Positions 27,757 through 35,600 of a stretch of 64,000 bases of DNA are shown here, in pieces. Source of the DNA: Clostridia bacterium (GTDB taxonomy: Bacteria > Bacillota > Clostridia > UMGS1883); NCBI GenBank assembly GCA_017505525.1, contig JAFVPB010000005.1:1-64000 (forward strand), read 5' to 3'. A model generated the notes under the pieces. The model ran no database searches, had not been told where the DNA came from, and worked only from the letters and a program-made list of their open reading frames with translations. The stretch's first letter is position 1; each line of letters opens with the position of its first letter. Position numbers and translations under genes: made by a program.

Positions 27757-27785
27757 TTGAAAAATTTGGCGCATTATGTTATGAT
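27757..27785 (+). promoter_or_regulatory. promoter of the 72-aa Cys-rich gene
   Basis: TTGAAA (27757-27762), a 17-nt spacer and TATGAT (27780-27785). It is divergent from luxS. Confidence 0.75.
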
Positions 27786-27807
27786 ATTTGCGAAAGGTAT
27801 GATTTTT

Positions 27808-28026
27808 ATGTTTAAACTCTTTAAAAAACGTGGCGAGAACGATGCTTGCCGATATTGTAAGAAAGCTGCTCTTGTTGATGGGGAATATATATGCAAACGC
27901 AAAGGAAAGGTTGAATCAAGCGGATTTTGCCGCCTTTACGAATTCAATCCCTTTGCCAAAAGAGTTCCCAGAGTGCGCTCAATCGACACAACAATGTTTG
28001 ACCCGCTCGATTTTAAAATTGATTAA
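27808..28026 (+). CDS. small four-cysteine protein, probable zinc-binding
   Basis: A 72-residue basic protein I cannot name. Four cysteines (CRYC, then single Cys in YICKRK and GFCRLYEF) suggest a small zinc ribbon or knuckle. The C-terminus ends in FDPLDFKID. The start at 27808 was chosen from GAAAGG about 10 nt upstream and a promoter at 27757-27785. The same frame is open further upstream, antisense to luxS, but that part is not coding. The 3' end overlaps the converging HPr-kinase-like gene by four bases. Confidence 0.75.
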   Translation: MFKLFKKRGENDACRYCKKAALVDGEYICKRKGKVESSGFCRLYEFNPFAKRVPRVRSIDTTMFDPLDFKID

Positions 28027-28715
28027 TTCATTCCGTTGTAGCTCACGTCTGCCGCATCGTCGTTCATATTGCATTTAAGGCGGTAGAAAGGAACTTTTTC
28101 AAGCAGCTTATCTGTAAGAGAAAGCATCTTATCCATTTCATCCATATCGTTAGTGCGGAGCGTTTGTGTGATAACAGTTGAAATTGCATCGTAAGGTGCA
28201 ATTTTTTTTATGGAATTTTTCTCTCCGCGTTCAAGAATGCAAATCGCTTTTATAGGCACCATAATGTTTTCGCCGTAATTTTCTTTTCCGCGCCACGGAG
28301 TGCCGCAGGCATAGAATATTCCGTCAATCAGCCTTAAAATAGGCTTATCTCCGTTTACAACGATGCACTTTTCTTTAAATTTTTTCTTCCACAGTGAAAT
28401 GTGGGTTGTTTTTCCCGTTCCGCTTACTGCAGTGAAAAGATAAGCCTCATTATCAACGCTTATTGCGGCGCAGTGCATAAGCATAGCATCGTACTTAAGC
28501 ATTTTCTTGCAGATTATTCTGTAGATTTCGAGTGCTTCTATGTAGTCATCGGAATACTCAGGATTTTGGCTGATTGCTTTTTTCAGCACATCTTCGGGCA
28601 CCTCAACCGTGAAATCGGGCGTTTTTCCGTTTGTTGTAAATCCGCGCGATATCATCTCGAAATATTTATATTTATTTTTTACGTCAATAACAAGACCTGC
28701 AATTTCAAGAAGCAT
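28023..28715 (-). CDS. HPr kinase-like P-loop protein
   Basis: A 230-residue protein resembling the C-terminal kinase half of HPr kinase/phosphorylase. The P-loop SGTGKTTH (98-105) is followed by VVNGDKPILRL and GTPWRGKENYG, features of HprK-related proteins found near lasso-peptide and PqqD-type cassettes. The N-terminal part (1-70) is unlike HprK. No peptide maturation genes are seen, so its substrate is unknown. A small serine or phospho-sugar acceptor is possible. AAGGAG lies before the ATG. It lies 23 nt downstream of lysA. Confidence 0.75.
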   Translation of the reverse strand: MLLEIAGLVIDVKNKYKYFEMISRGFTTNGKTPDFTVEVPEDVLKKAISQNPEYSDDYIEALEIYRIICKKMLKYDAMLMHCAAISVDNEAYLFTAVSGTGKTTHISLWKKKFKEKCIVVNGDKPILRLIDGIFYACGTPWRGKENYGENIMVPIKAICILERGEKNSIKKIAPYDAISTVITQTLRTNDMDEMDKMLSLTDKLLEKVPFYRLKCNMNDDAADVSYNGMN

Positions 28716-28738
28716 TATAATCTCTCCTTAATTTTGGC

Positions 28739-30034
28739 TTATACATCGTTGCGGGCGATGTCTTCATATGTTTCGCGTTTAACTGCGATGCGGCTCTTTC
28801 CGTCTTTTAAAACAACAACGGGAGGGCGTGGGATTCTGTTGTAATTTGAAGACATCGAGTAGTTGTAAGCACCCGTTACAAGTACCGCAAGAATATCGCC
28901 TCGCTCGGGTTTCTGAAGCATTATATCCTCGGCTATAAGGTCGCCACTTTCACAGCATTTTCCCGCAATTGTGCAAAGAAAATCAGCCTTTTCGCTTGCC
29001 TTGTTTGCAACAAGTGCACTGTGCTGCGACCCATAAAGAGCATAGCGGGGATTATCTCCCATTCCGCCATCGATTGAAACATAGCTTTTGTATCCCGTTA
29101 TGGTTTTAACGCTTCCCACTGTGTAGAGCGTAAGACCGGCATCGGCAACAATGCTTCTTCCGGGTTCCATAAGAATGCGTGGCATATCCATATTAAGCAA
29201 AGCACATTTTTCTTTAATATGTGAGGCAACCTCCGAGATTGTTTTTTCTATATTCAGGTGTTCGTCGCTATCTATATATCTTACGCCATAGCCACCGCCA
29301 AGGTTTAAGATGGAAGCGCAAAAGCCTGATTCATTTTCAATTTCTTTTATAAAATTCAGCATAATATCCGAACTGTCGCAAAATGTCTGCCCGTCGAAAA
29401 CCTGCGAACCTACGTGGCAGTGAAAACCCTTGAGCGAAACATTTTTAAGCGTGAGTGCATATAAGCAAAGCTCACGTGCCTGACCTGTTTCAATTGCAGT
29501 GCCGAATTTTGAATCTACCTGACCTGTGCGCACCGCCTCGTATGTGTGGGTATCGATTCCGGGCGTAAGGCGCATAAGAATATTCTGAACAATGCCTTTT
29601 TCACGTGCTATTTCATCGATTCTGTCAAGCTCCTCACGGCAATCTGCAATAAAAAATCCAATTTTTGAATCTATTGCATATTCTATTTCATCATCTGTTT
29701 TATTGTTTCCGTGAAAATATATTTTTTCAGCACTTACACCTGCGCTGAGGGCGGTATAAAGTTCACCACCCGAAACAACATCAATGCTCAAGCCCTCACT
29801 CTTCACTATTTTATACACGTCTTTAAAACTCAAAGCCTTGCTTGCATAAAGAGTTTCGCTGTTTTCGCCGAAATACTTGCGCATAGCAGAAGTATAAGCC
29901 TTGCATTTACTTCTGATTCTTTCCTCATCGATAACGTACAGAGGCGTTTTATATTCTTTTGCAAGCAGAGTGCAATCTACATTTGCAAATTCAAGATTTC
30001 CTTTTTCATTTACGTTTAAATTTGAGTGTAACAT
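28739..30034 (-). CDS. lysA: diaminopimelate decarboxylase
   Basis: PLP enzyme that converts meso-diaminopimelate to lysine, 431 residues with the start used here. It has the fold-III PLP lysine in LYASKALSFKDVY, HVGSQ, GGGYGVRY, EPGRSIVADAGLTLY, and the CESGDLI motif near the C-terminus. The start at 30034 was preferred because GGAG lies 7-10 nt upstream. The ATG at 30046 overlaps that signal. A promoter TTGATA-17-TACAAT is upstream. The HPr-kinase-like gene follows in the same transcript. Confidence 0.95.
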   Translation of the reverse strand: MLHSNLNVNEKGNLEFANVDCTLLAKEYKTPLYVIDEERIRSKCKAYTSAMRKYFGENSETLYASKALSFKDVYKIVKSEGLSIDVVSGGELYTALSAGVSAEKIYFHGNNKTDDEIEYAIDSKIGFFIADCREELDRIDEIAREKGIVQNILMRLTPGIDTHTYEAVRTGQVDSKFGTAIETGQARELCLYALTLKNVSLKGFHCHVGSQVFDGQTFCDSSDIMLNFIKEIENESGFCASILNLGGGYGVRYIDSDEHLNIEKTISEVASHIKEKCALLNMDMPRILMEPGRSIVADAGLTLYTVGSVKTITGYKSYVSIDGGMGDNPRYALYGSQHSALVANKASEKADFLCTIAGKCCESGDLIAEDIMLQKPERGDILAVLVTGAYNYSMSSNYNRIPRPPVVVLKDGKSRIAVKRETYEDIARNDV

Positions 30035-30063
30035 ATTCTTCTCCATTCTACTTAATCTATTTT

Positions 30064-30092
30064 ATTGTATAATAAATTTCTGCGATTATCAA
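30064..30092 (-). promoter_or_regulatory. promoter of lysA
   Basis: On the minus strand TTGATA (30092-30087), a 17-nt spacer and TACAAT (30069-30064). Confidence 0.75.
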
Positions 30093-30130
30093 TAGTGAAT
30101 TGCGAATATTAAAGAAAAAAATCTCTTTTC

Positions 30131-30159
30131 TTGACTTAAAGGCGTATAAGTGATAAAAT
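30131..30159 (+). promoter_or_regulatory. promoter of thyA-folA
   Basis: TTGACT (30131-30136), a 17-nt spacer and TAAAAT (30154-30159). It is divergent from lysA. Confidence 0.78.
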
Positions 30160-30184
30160 TAGAGGATGAAAGCGAGTGATTTTA

Positions 30185-31015
30185 ATGAGTTACGCAGATA
30201 TACTTTTCAAACAAAATTGTGAAGATATTTTAAACAACGGCTTTTCCGATGAAAAGCTCGATGTCCGCCCCGTGTGGGAAGACGGCAAAAAGGCACATAC
30301 AGTTAAAAAGTTTTGTATTGTAAACCGTTACGACCTTTCAAAGGAGTTTCCCGTTATAACGCTCAGAAAAACAAACCTTACTGCAGCGGTTGACGAGCTT
30401 TTATGGATATGGCAGAAAAAGAGCAACAATGTTAAGGATCTTTCAAGCCACATCTGGGATGCCTGGGCAGATGAAACAGGCTCAATCGGCAAAGCCTATG
30501 GATACCAGCTTGGAATTAAGCACACATATAAAGAAGGGGAGTTTGATCAGGTTGATAAGGTGCTCTACGATTTAAAGCACAATCCCCAGAGCAGACGTAT
30601 TATGACAAACATTTATAATCATCACGACCTTAGCGAGATGGCGCTTTACCCCTGTGCATATTCTATGACGTTTAACGTAACGGGCGACAAATTAAACGCA
30701 ATTTTAAATCAACGCTCGCAGGATATGCTTACGGCAAATAACTGGAATGTATGCCAATATGCGGTACTTATGCATATGCTTGCACAGGTTAACAACCTTA
30801 AAGTGGGTGAGCTTGTTCATATTATTGCAGATGCCCATATTTACGACCGTCATATTCCGCTTGTGGAAGAAATTCTTAAAAAAGAGCCATACGATGCTCC
30901 CGAATTTTTAATTGATACAAGCATCGACGATTTCTATAAGTTCACAAAGGAAAGCGTAGCATTTAAAGACTATAAGTATCACACACTGGGAATTAAAATT
31001 CCGGTTGCTATTTAA
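30185..31015 (+). CDS. thyA: thymidylate synthase
   Basis: Folate-dependent dUMP to dTMP methylation, 276 residues, normal for ThyA. Catalytic Cys is in ALYPCAYSMTF, the Arg pair in NPQSRRIMTNIYNHHD, and folate/dUMP contacts in LNQRSQDMLTANNWNVCQY and ADAHIYDRH. The ATG at 30185 fits the usual start (MSYADILF). An in-frame GTG at 30176 is an alternative. It is followed after 12 nt by folA, which regenerates the tetrahydrofolate that ThyA oxidises. Confidence 0.96.
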   Translation: MSYADILFKQNCEDILNNGFSDEKLDVRPVWEDGKKAHTVKKFCIVNRYDLSKEFPVITLRKTNLTAAVDELLWIWQKKSNNVKDLSSHIWDAWADETGSIGKAYGYQLGIKHTYKEGEFDQVDKVLYDLKHNPQSRRIMTNIYNHHDLSEMALYPCAYSMTFNVTGDKLNAILNQRSQDMLTANNWNVCQYAVLMHMLAQVNNLKVGELVHIIADAHIYDRHIPLVEEILKKEPYDAPEFLIDTSIDDFYKFTKESVAFKDYKYHTLGIKIPVAI

Positions 31016-31027
31016 GAGGAAATTGCT

Positions 31028-31516
31028 ATGAAAATGATAGTTTGCGTTTCAGAAAATTACGCCATTGGAAAAGGAAACGGCCTTTTGTTTTCTCTTCCTC
31101 CTGATATGAAGCTTTTTCGTGAAACAACAATGGGAAAAGTTATTATTATGGGGCGTGCCACACTTGATTCGTTTCCAAACGGAGCAGCACTTAAAAACAG
31201 AGTGAACATTGTGCTTACACGTGATAAATCTTTTTCACGCGAGAATGTTTTGGCATTCAATACCGTTGAAGATATTTTAGAGCATATTAAAAAATATCCC
31301 TCCGACGATTGTTATGTTGTTGGCGGAGCAGAAATTTACAAGCTTTTCGAGCCATACTGCGATGAAGCAGTAGTAACAAAAGTGAAAAAAACGGTGGATG
31401 CCGACAAGTTTTTCTTCAATATCGACGAGAACGATGATTGGGAGAAATATTATGAAAGCGAAAATATGAATCACGAAGGAATCGATTTTGTATTTTGCAG
31501 ATATAGAAAGATTTAA
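31028..31516 (+). CDS. folA: dihydrofolate reductase
   Basis: NADPH-dependent reduction of dihydrofolate, 162 residues. It has NYAIGKGNGLLFSLPPDMKLF (the substrate loop; Asp in PPDM is the proton-relay residue), GKVIIMGRATLDSFP, and CYVVGGAEIYKLFEPYCDEAVVTKV. It sits in the thyA-folA operon with a GAGGAAA ribosome binding site. Confidence 0.95.
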   Translation: MKMIVCVSENYAIGKGNGLLFSLPPDMKLFRETTMGKVIIMGRATLDSFPNGAALKNRVNIVLTRDKSFSRENVLAFNTVEDILEHIKKYPSDDCYVVGGAEIYKLFEPYCDEAVVTKVKKTVDADKFFFNIDENDDWEKYYESENMNHEGIDFVFCRYRKI

Positions 31517-31529
31517 AGGAGGAGTTAGA

Positions 31530-31769
31530 ATGTTTTGTCCCAAATGTGGAAAAATCAACCCCGACGACGGAAAAATCTGTACTGGCTGCGGTGCAGCGCT
31601 TGAGGAAAATAACACCGTAGAGAAAAAGCCCAAGAAAGGACTTGGAAAAATTATCGGCATTTTAGTTGCGGCAGTATTAATTGTCGCAGTGTGCTTTTTA
31701 ACAATTAACCTCACTGGGTGTGCTCCCCAGGAATACGATGGAGAGGATATTGAGATAGTTAATTTCTAA
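31530..31769 (+). CDS. zinc-ribbon, single-pass membrane protein
   Basis: A 79-residue protein. An N-terminal zinc ribbon (CPKCGKINPDDGKICTGCG) is followed by a basic linker and one membrane segment (about 36-58, GIVAAVL-type), then a short acidic tail. No function is known. The start at 31530 has AAAGGAGG 8 nt upstream. The same frame is open before it, within folA, but without signals. It lies between folA and the LTA-synthase-like gene, with 13-nt spacings, so it is part of that transcript. Confidence 0.85.
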   Translation: MFCPKCGKINPDDGKICTGCGAALEENNTVEKKPKKGLGKIIGILVAAVLIVAVCFLTINLTGCAPQEYDGEDIEIVNF

Positions 31770-31782
31770 GAAGGTGTAGCTT

Positions 31783-33843
31783 TTGAATAAAATAAAAAAA
31801 ATCTTTTCTTTTCTTGGTCGGGCTCTTAACCACCACCCTTTAATTTTCTGTGCGGTATGCAGCTTGCTTGAAAACTTTCTGATAGAAAGTATGAGCCGCC
31901 ACAGTGTGATAAAAGGAATAGAACATATAATAGAAAGCCCCGCCGTATTTTTCTACAACTCGCTTATTATTATGTTCACCCTTACCCTTTGCTTACTTTT
32001 CAAAAGAAGGGTTTTCGGCTTAGTGCTTCTTTCTGCACCATGGCTTGTATGTGGTCTTATAAACAGCGTGGTACTAAGCTACAGAGTAACGCCTCTGGGC
32101 GCAATCGACTTTCAGATTGTTAAAATGAGTCTTATTCTTGTTTATCTCACTAAATGGCAGAGAGTTCTTGTCTACTGCTGTGTAGCACTTCTTCTCATAT
32201 CAATAGTTGCTTTGTGGATAGTTGGCCCAAAGATAAGCGGTAAAATAAACTATGGAAAAACGGCAGCATCTATCCTTGGAATGCTTGCAGTGGTGGTTGT
32301 AGCTACAAACCTTGCCTATAACATTAAGGCTATAAGCACCGATTTTGGAAATATTGCAGGTGCATATCAGGATTATGGCTTTGTTTACTGTTTTTCAAGC
32401 AGTATGATAGATACCGGCATAGATAAGCCTGCCGATTACAGCGAGGAAACAACAAAGGAAAAGCTGAATGTACTTCCTGTTCAAAACGATGAATCGCAGC
32501 TTTTAAAGCCCGATGTTATATTAATTCAGCTTGAATCATTTATAGACCCTAAAACAATAAAGGGCATCACCTATTCAGATGACCCCGCCCCCAACCACAC
32601 ATATCTTAAAGAAAACTTCACAACGGGAAAGCTTAACGTTCCCTCTTTTGGCGGAGGTACGGCAAACACTGAATTTGAAGTTCTTACAGGAATTAATCTT
32701 GATTATTTCGGACCTGGCGAATATCCGTATAAAACAATTATGCTTGAAGAAACCACGGAATCTCTTCCCTATAATTTAGGAAAACTTGGCTATAGCAGCC
32801 ATGCTATTCATAACCACACAGGTAACTTCTACGACAGAGACAAAGTATACCCCCATATGGGATTTAACAGTTTCCAGTCGAAAGAATATATGCACAACTT
32901 TGAAACCACAGCTTATGGTTGGTGTAAGGATAAGGCTCTTACTGCAGAAATTATGACGGCTCTTAACTACACCGACGAGGAAAACGGAATTACAGCCGAT
33001 ACTCCCAGGTTTGTGTGGACCGTAAGTGTGCAGGGACATGGCACCTATCCAACAGAGCCGCTTAATGGAAGCGAAAATGTAATTAAGCTCACAAGCGACG
33101 AGTTTGACGAGCCTACGCTTTGTGCACTTTCATACTATATAAATCAGCTCTGGGAAATGGATATGTTTTTGGGAAGTCTGATTTCAGCAGTTGAAAACAG
33201 AGGAAAGCCTACCCTTATAATCGCTTATGGCGACCATCTTCCAAACATAGGTCTCGACAGTGAAAACCTCACTTCAAACGATGCTTATTCCACCGAGTAT
33301 GTTACATGGAACAATTTTGGTCTTGAAAAGCTTCCCAACGAGGAACTTAAAACGTATCAGTTCTCAAGCAAGATTATGGAAATGCTTGGCTTTAATGATG
33401 GTAATCTCACAAAGCTTCATCAGCTTAAGCGCTCGGGCAATACCGAAATGACAGAAGAAGAATATCAGGATAACATTCTCTATTTTGCCTACGATATGCT
33501 TTATGGCGAGAATTATATGTTTGGCGGAGAAAAGCCATTTATTAAAACAGATATGCGAATGGGAACAATCCCGATTGAAATAAGCACAATCAAGTATATG
33601 GGAGATTCTCTTTACGTTCACGGCACAGGCTTCACTGAAAAGAGTAAGATTTTCGTTAACGGAGAAAAATGCTCTTCTGTAATGCTTAGCCAATACAGTC
33701 TGATGGCAACGGGAGTAACCATAGAAGAAGGCGACGAAATCACCGTGGGACAGTCTTCAAGCAAGCGAGAAGTCCTCGGCTATTCTGACCCGATTGTGTA
33801 TAATGAAAACGAACATTATATGGAGCTTTTGGAAGCAGAATAA
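31783..33843 (+). CDS. LTA synthase family sulfatase-fold protein
   Basis: A 686-residue membrane enzyme. Five membrane segments lie in about 15-180, then an extracellular alkaline-phosphatase/sulfatase domain. Motifs are VILIQLESFID (metal), GGGTANTEFEVLTG (nucleophile Thr), SHAIHNHTGNFYDRDKVYPHMGF, and IAYGDHLPNIG (Asp-His). It is related to lipoteichoic acid synthases that transfer glycerol-phosphate from phosphatidylglycerol. Other phosphoglycerol transferases remain possible. It starts with TTG at 31783 behind AAGGTG. A C-terminal beta domain (about 590-680, FVNGEKCSSVMLS) is an addition. A strong terminator follows. Confidence 0.9.
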   Translation: MNKIKKIFSFLGRALNHHPLIFCAVCSLLENFLIESMSRHSVIKGIEHIIESPAVFFYNSLIIMFTLTLCLLFKRRVFGLVLLSAPWLVCGLINSVVLSYRVTPLGAIDFQIVKMSLILVYLTKWQRVLVYCCVALLLISIVALWIVGPKISGKINYGKTAASILGMLAVVVVATNLAYNIKAISTDFGNIAGAYQDYGFVYCFSSSMIDTGIDKPADYSEETTKEKLNVLPVQNDESQLLKPDVILIQLESFIDPKTIKGITYSDDPAPNHTYLKENFTTGKLNVPSFGGGTANTEFEVLTGINLDYFGPGEYPYKTIMLEETTESLPYNLGKLGYSSHAIHNHTGNFYDRDKVYPHMGFNSFQSKEYMHNFETTAYGWCKDKALTAEIMTALNYTDEENGITADTPRFVWTVSVQGHGTYPTEPLNGSENVIKLTSDEFDEPTLCALSYYINQLWEMDMFLGSLISAVENRGKPTLIIAYGDHLPNIGLDSENLTSNDAYSTEYVTWNNFGLEKLPNEELKTYQFSSKIMEMLGFNDGNLTKLHQLKRSGNTEMTEEEYQDNILYFAYDMLYGENYMFGGEKPFIKTDMRMGTIPIEISTIKYMGDSLYVHGTGFTEKSKIFVNGEKCSSVMLSQYSLMATGVTIEEGDEITVGQSSSKREVLGYSDPIVYNENEHYMELLEAE

Positions 33844-33848
33844 AAAGA

Positions 33849-33889
33849 AAAAGAGGATGTGAAAAACTAAGTTTTTCACATCCTCTTTT
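33849..33889 (+). terminator. terminator of the thyA-LTA operon
   Basis: AGAGGATGTGAAAAAC pairs with GTTTTTCACATCCTCT round TAA, followed by TTT. Confidence 0.92.
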
Positions 33890-33927
33890 ACAATGATAAT
33901 ATCCATGAAAATCACATCGTAAAAAAC

Positions 33928-33960
33928 AAAAAAGCAATTGCAAAACGCAATCGCTTTTTT
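33928..33960. terminator. second hairpin with A/T flanks
   Basis: GCAATTGC (33934-33941) pairs with GCAATCGC (33947-33954) with one mismatch, flanked by an A-run on the left and a T-run on the right. It is probably bidirectional. The stretch 33890-34074 contains no gene, only this hairpin and the 20-bp repeats at 34001-34056. Confidence 0.65.
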
Positions 33961-34000
33961 TGTTGGATAATAACGTTTATTTTGATAGAAATTTTCTTAG

Positions 34001-34056
34001 GGGGTTCATCAACCTCCAAGGGGTGTCATTTTTAGGTTAGGGGGTGCATTTTGAAG
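34001..34056. repeat. three 20-bp periodic direct repeats, IS21-end-like
   Basis: GGGGTTCATC, GGGTGTCATT and GGGGTGCATT start at 34001, 34021 and 34041, exactly 20 bp apart, each preceded by AG. IS21-family elements carry such multiple internal end repeats. No istA/istB gene is seen near, so this would be a solo relic or an unrelated repeat. It marks the change from core genes to accessory DNA. Confidence 0.4.
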
Positions 34057-34074
34057 TACGGTGAAAACATGTAA

Positions 34075-34791
34075 TTATTCTAACATAATATTTGCCATGC
34101 CTACTTTACCAATATTATATCCTTTTTTCGAAGATACCATTTCGATTTTTAATTGAAGAGCATAATTCAAAGAAACAGAATATTCTTTAGGATAAATGTC
34201 GCTACTAATGTCAATGGTTTTAACTAATTTTCCATCGGTGTAAATGCGAATTTCTGCATCATCTGTTAATTTATTATCAATCGCACCCGCAACAAATGAC
34301 ATTTTATTATATTTTGCATTCAAATTATAATATGCAACATTAGAATTGTTATTAAAATCTGTCGACGCAGAACCATAAAATCCGTTTGTATACTTTTTTC
34401 CACCCATCAAAAATGATTCCCCATTTGAGGTTGTACATTCTTTATAGTTATATTTGTCGTATTCATACGCAGGACATGCGTTTGTAAGATAGCTTGTTTG
34501 TTTTGGTTCTCCACCTATATAAACAGTCGCAGTTGAGCCATCCCAACTAACTTCTTTTCCAAGTGCCTGACCTATTGCTCGAACTGGTAAATAAGTTGTA
34601 CCGTTGTATATAAAGGGTTCAACAATTGTCCCGTTTGCATCCTTAGGTGTTATTTTTATTCCATCTACATAAATTTTAATATTCTTGTATAATGCTTGAA
34701 TTGTTGTCGAGCCTGTTTTTGCAAGCACTACTCCGGTTAACAAAAAGCAAACCAAACAACCAATAATAAATCCTTGAAATCTTTTTAACAT
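34075..34791 (-). CDS. secreted stalk-domain / NPCBM-like protein
   Basis: A 238-residue exported protein. An N-terminal signal segment (FIIGCLVCFLLTGVVLA) is followed by a copper-amine-oxidase-N-like 'stalk' domain (about 30-95: IYVDGIKITPKDANG, PFIYNGTTYLPVRAIGQAL). A C-terminal beta-sandwich (about 115-238: GGKKYTNGFYG, YYNLNAKYNKMSFVAGA, IRIYTDGKLV) resembles the NPCBM carbohydrate-binding fold. It likely binds cell-surface or host glycans. GGAGGAA precedes the ATG. Its mRNA would begin about 300 nt upstream with an unusual structured leader and terminator. Confidence 0.82.
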   Translation of the reverse strand: MLKRFQGFIIGCLVCFLLTGVVLAKTGSTTIQALYKNIKIYVDGIKITPKDANGTIVEPFIYNGTTYLPVRAIGQALGKEVSWDGSTATVYIGGEPKQTSYLTNACPAYEYDKYNYKECTTSNGESFLMGGKKYTNGFYGSASTDFNNNSNVAYYNLNAKYNKMSFVAGAIDNKLTDDAEIRIYTDGKLVKTIDISSDIYPKEYSVSLNYALQLKIEMVSSKKGYNIGKVGMANIMLE

Positions 34792-34874
34792 TTAAATTCC
34801 TCCATTCAAATTAAAATTACGCATTTCAAATCAAAATGAATGAAAGAGCACCCCAATCTCACAATCATAAATAC

Positions 34875-34902
34875 AAAAAATGCGCCTACCGAAGCAGACG
34901 CA
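34875..34902 (-). terminator. UUCG-capped terminator in the leader of the stalk-domain gene
   Basis: In the minus-strand RNA, TGCGTCTGC-TTCG-GTAGGCGCA forms a 9-bp stem with a UUCG tetraloop, followed by TTTTTT. It lies about 84 nt before the start codon of the stalk-domain gene, so it either ends a small RNA or works as an attenuator. Confidence 0.75.
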
Positions 34903-35087
34903 CAAAAAACGCAAACTCCGATAGTCGCCAAACTAAATTTATACAGCATGAGATATATCTACATACAATCATAAATGGAATTTGCATTTTTATCAAATTC
35001 AAAAACGATTGTATGCAGGAATAAGCATATTTATCCCAAAAGAAAAATATACCTCAAAACTGTATAACATATTAAATTTAGTTTGGC
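34903..35087 (-). ncRNA. candidate structured leader / small RNA
   Basis: Arms GCCAAACTAAATTTA (34927-34941) and TAAATTTAGTTTGGC (35073-35087) are exact complements, extended by TATACAG/CTGTATA after a short insertion. Nested inside are CATACAATC (34962-34970) with GATTGTATG (35007-35015), and GAATTTG (34978-34984) with CAAATTC (34994-35000). A minus-strand promoter at 35094-35122 would start transcription at about 35087, exactly the first base of the outer stem. The terminator at 34875-34902 follows. This is either a riboswitch-like leader, an sRNA, or a MITE that happens to abut a promoter. Confidence 0.5.
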
Positions 35088-35093
35088 ACAATT

Positions 35094-35122
35094 ATAATAC
35101 CACATTTTTCATAATTTATCAA
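35094..35122 (-). promoter_or_regulatory. promoter of the structured leader
   Basis: On the minus strand TTGATA (35122-35117), a 17-nt spacer and TATTAT (35099-35094). Confidence 0.7.
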
Positions 35123-35129
35123 GATACTT

Positions 35130-35546
35130 TCAAAAAAATAGCAAAACACAAAAAAAGAAAACCGCCACTTTTGTGACGGTAAATGTTAATTGTTTGATTT
35201 TTCGGCATTTTGTTTTTGCTGTGTTTATGGATGAGATGAGGATTTTACGAATTGTTCCGCATTCGCTGTATATTTCTTTTGCCGTATCTCTGTCTAACAG
35301 TTCAGATTTGACGAAAAGTTCTAACCAATACTCTGTTTCGTAGCACTCTTTCAAAGCAATCTGTAATTTTGAAATAAAATCATTTTTACTATGAGCATAA
35401 TTAGCTTCATGAATGTTTGCACCTATTGACGTTCCACTACGTTCAAGCTGATTGGTAAGGGAATAATGTCCTTTAATGTTATCACATAATTTTATTATTT
35501 TTACAGAAAACTCAACTGATAAATTTCGCAATTTTGATTCAGCCAT
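35130..35546 (-). CDS. S23/bIVP-type four-helix-bundle protein
   Basis: A 138-residue protein of the S23 family ('23S rRNA intervening sequence protein', same fold as Avd of diversity-generating retroelements). Motifs are YSLTNQLERSGTSIGANIHEANYAHS and FISKLQIALKECYETEYWLEL. The family usually ends soon after INTAKTK, near residue 112. Here the frame runs about 25 residues further into a hydrophobic tail encoded by a terminator hairpin. AGGAG lies 11 nt before the ATG. A TAGACA-17-TATAAT promoter lies between the gene and a hairpin ladder. It is not inside an rRNA gene, so it probably acts with that element. Confidence 0.85.
   Translation of the reverse strand: MAESKLRNLSVEFSVKIIKLCDNIKGHYSLTNQLERSGTSIGANIHEANYAHSKNDFISKLQIALKECYETEYWLELFVKSELLDRDTAKEIYSECGTIRKILISSINTAKTKCRKIKQLTFTVTKVAVFFFCVLLFF
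35150..35180 (-). terminator. terminator embedded in the S23 3' end
   Basis: ACCGTCAC-aaaa-GTGGCGGT in the minus-strand RNA (stem 35161-35180), followed by TTTTCTTTTTTT. It lies before the annotated stop codon, so the last 10 codons are downstream of the stem. Confidence 0.75.
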
Positions 35547-35568
35547 ATCACATCAACTCCTCGAAATA

Positions 35569-35597
35569 TTATAGCACTAAAATTACAATTTGTCTAT
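35569..35597 (-). promoter_or_regulatory. promoter of the S23 gene
   Basis: On the minus strand TAGACA (35597-35592), a 17-nt spacer and TATAAT (35574-35569). The -35 box abuts the hairpin ladder. Confidence 0.72.
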
Positions 35598-35600
35598 ACG

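Noticed and set aside
27574-27807. Longer N-terminal reading of the 72-aa Cys-rich protein
   Set aside because: The extension is antisense to luxS, and both promoter and RBS lie at 27757-27797, inside it.
34903-35087. Cyclic-di-GMP riboswitch ahead of the stalk-domain gene
   Set aside because: The conserved GEMM core and tetraloop receptor sequence are not present. The structure is a simple nested inverted repeat.
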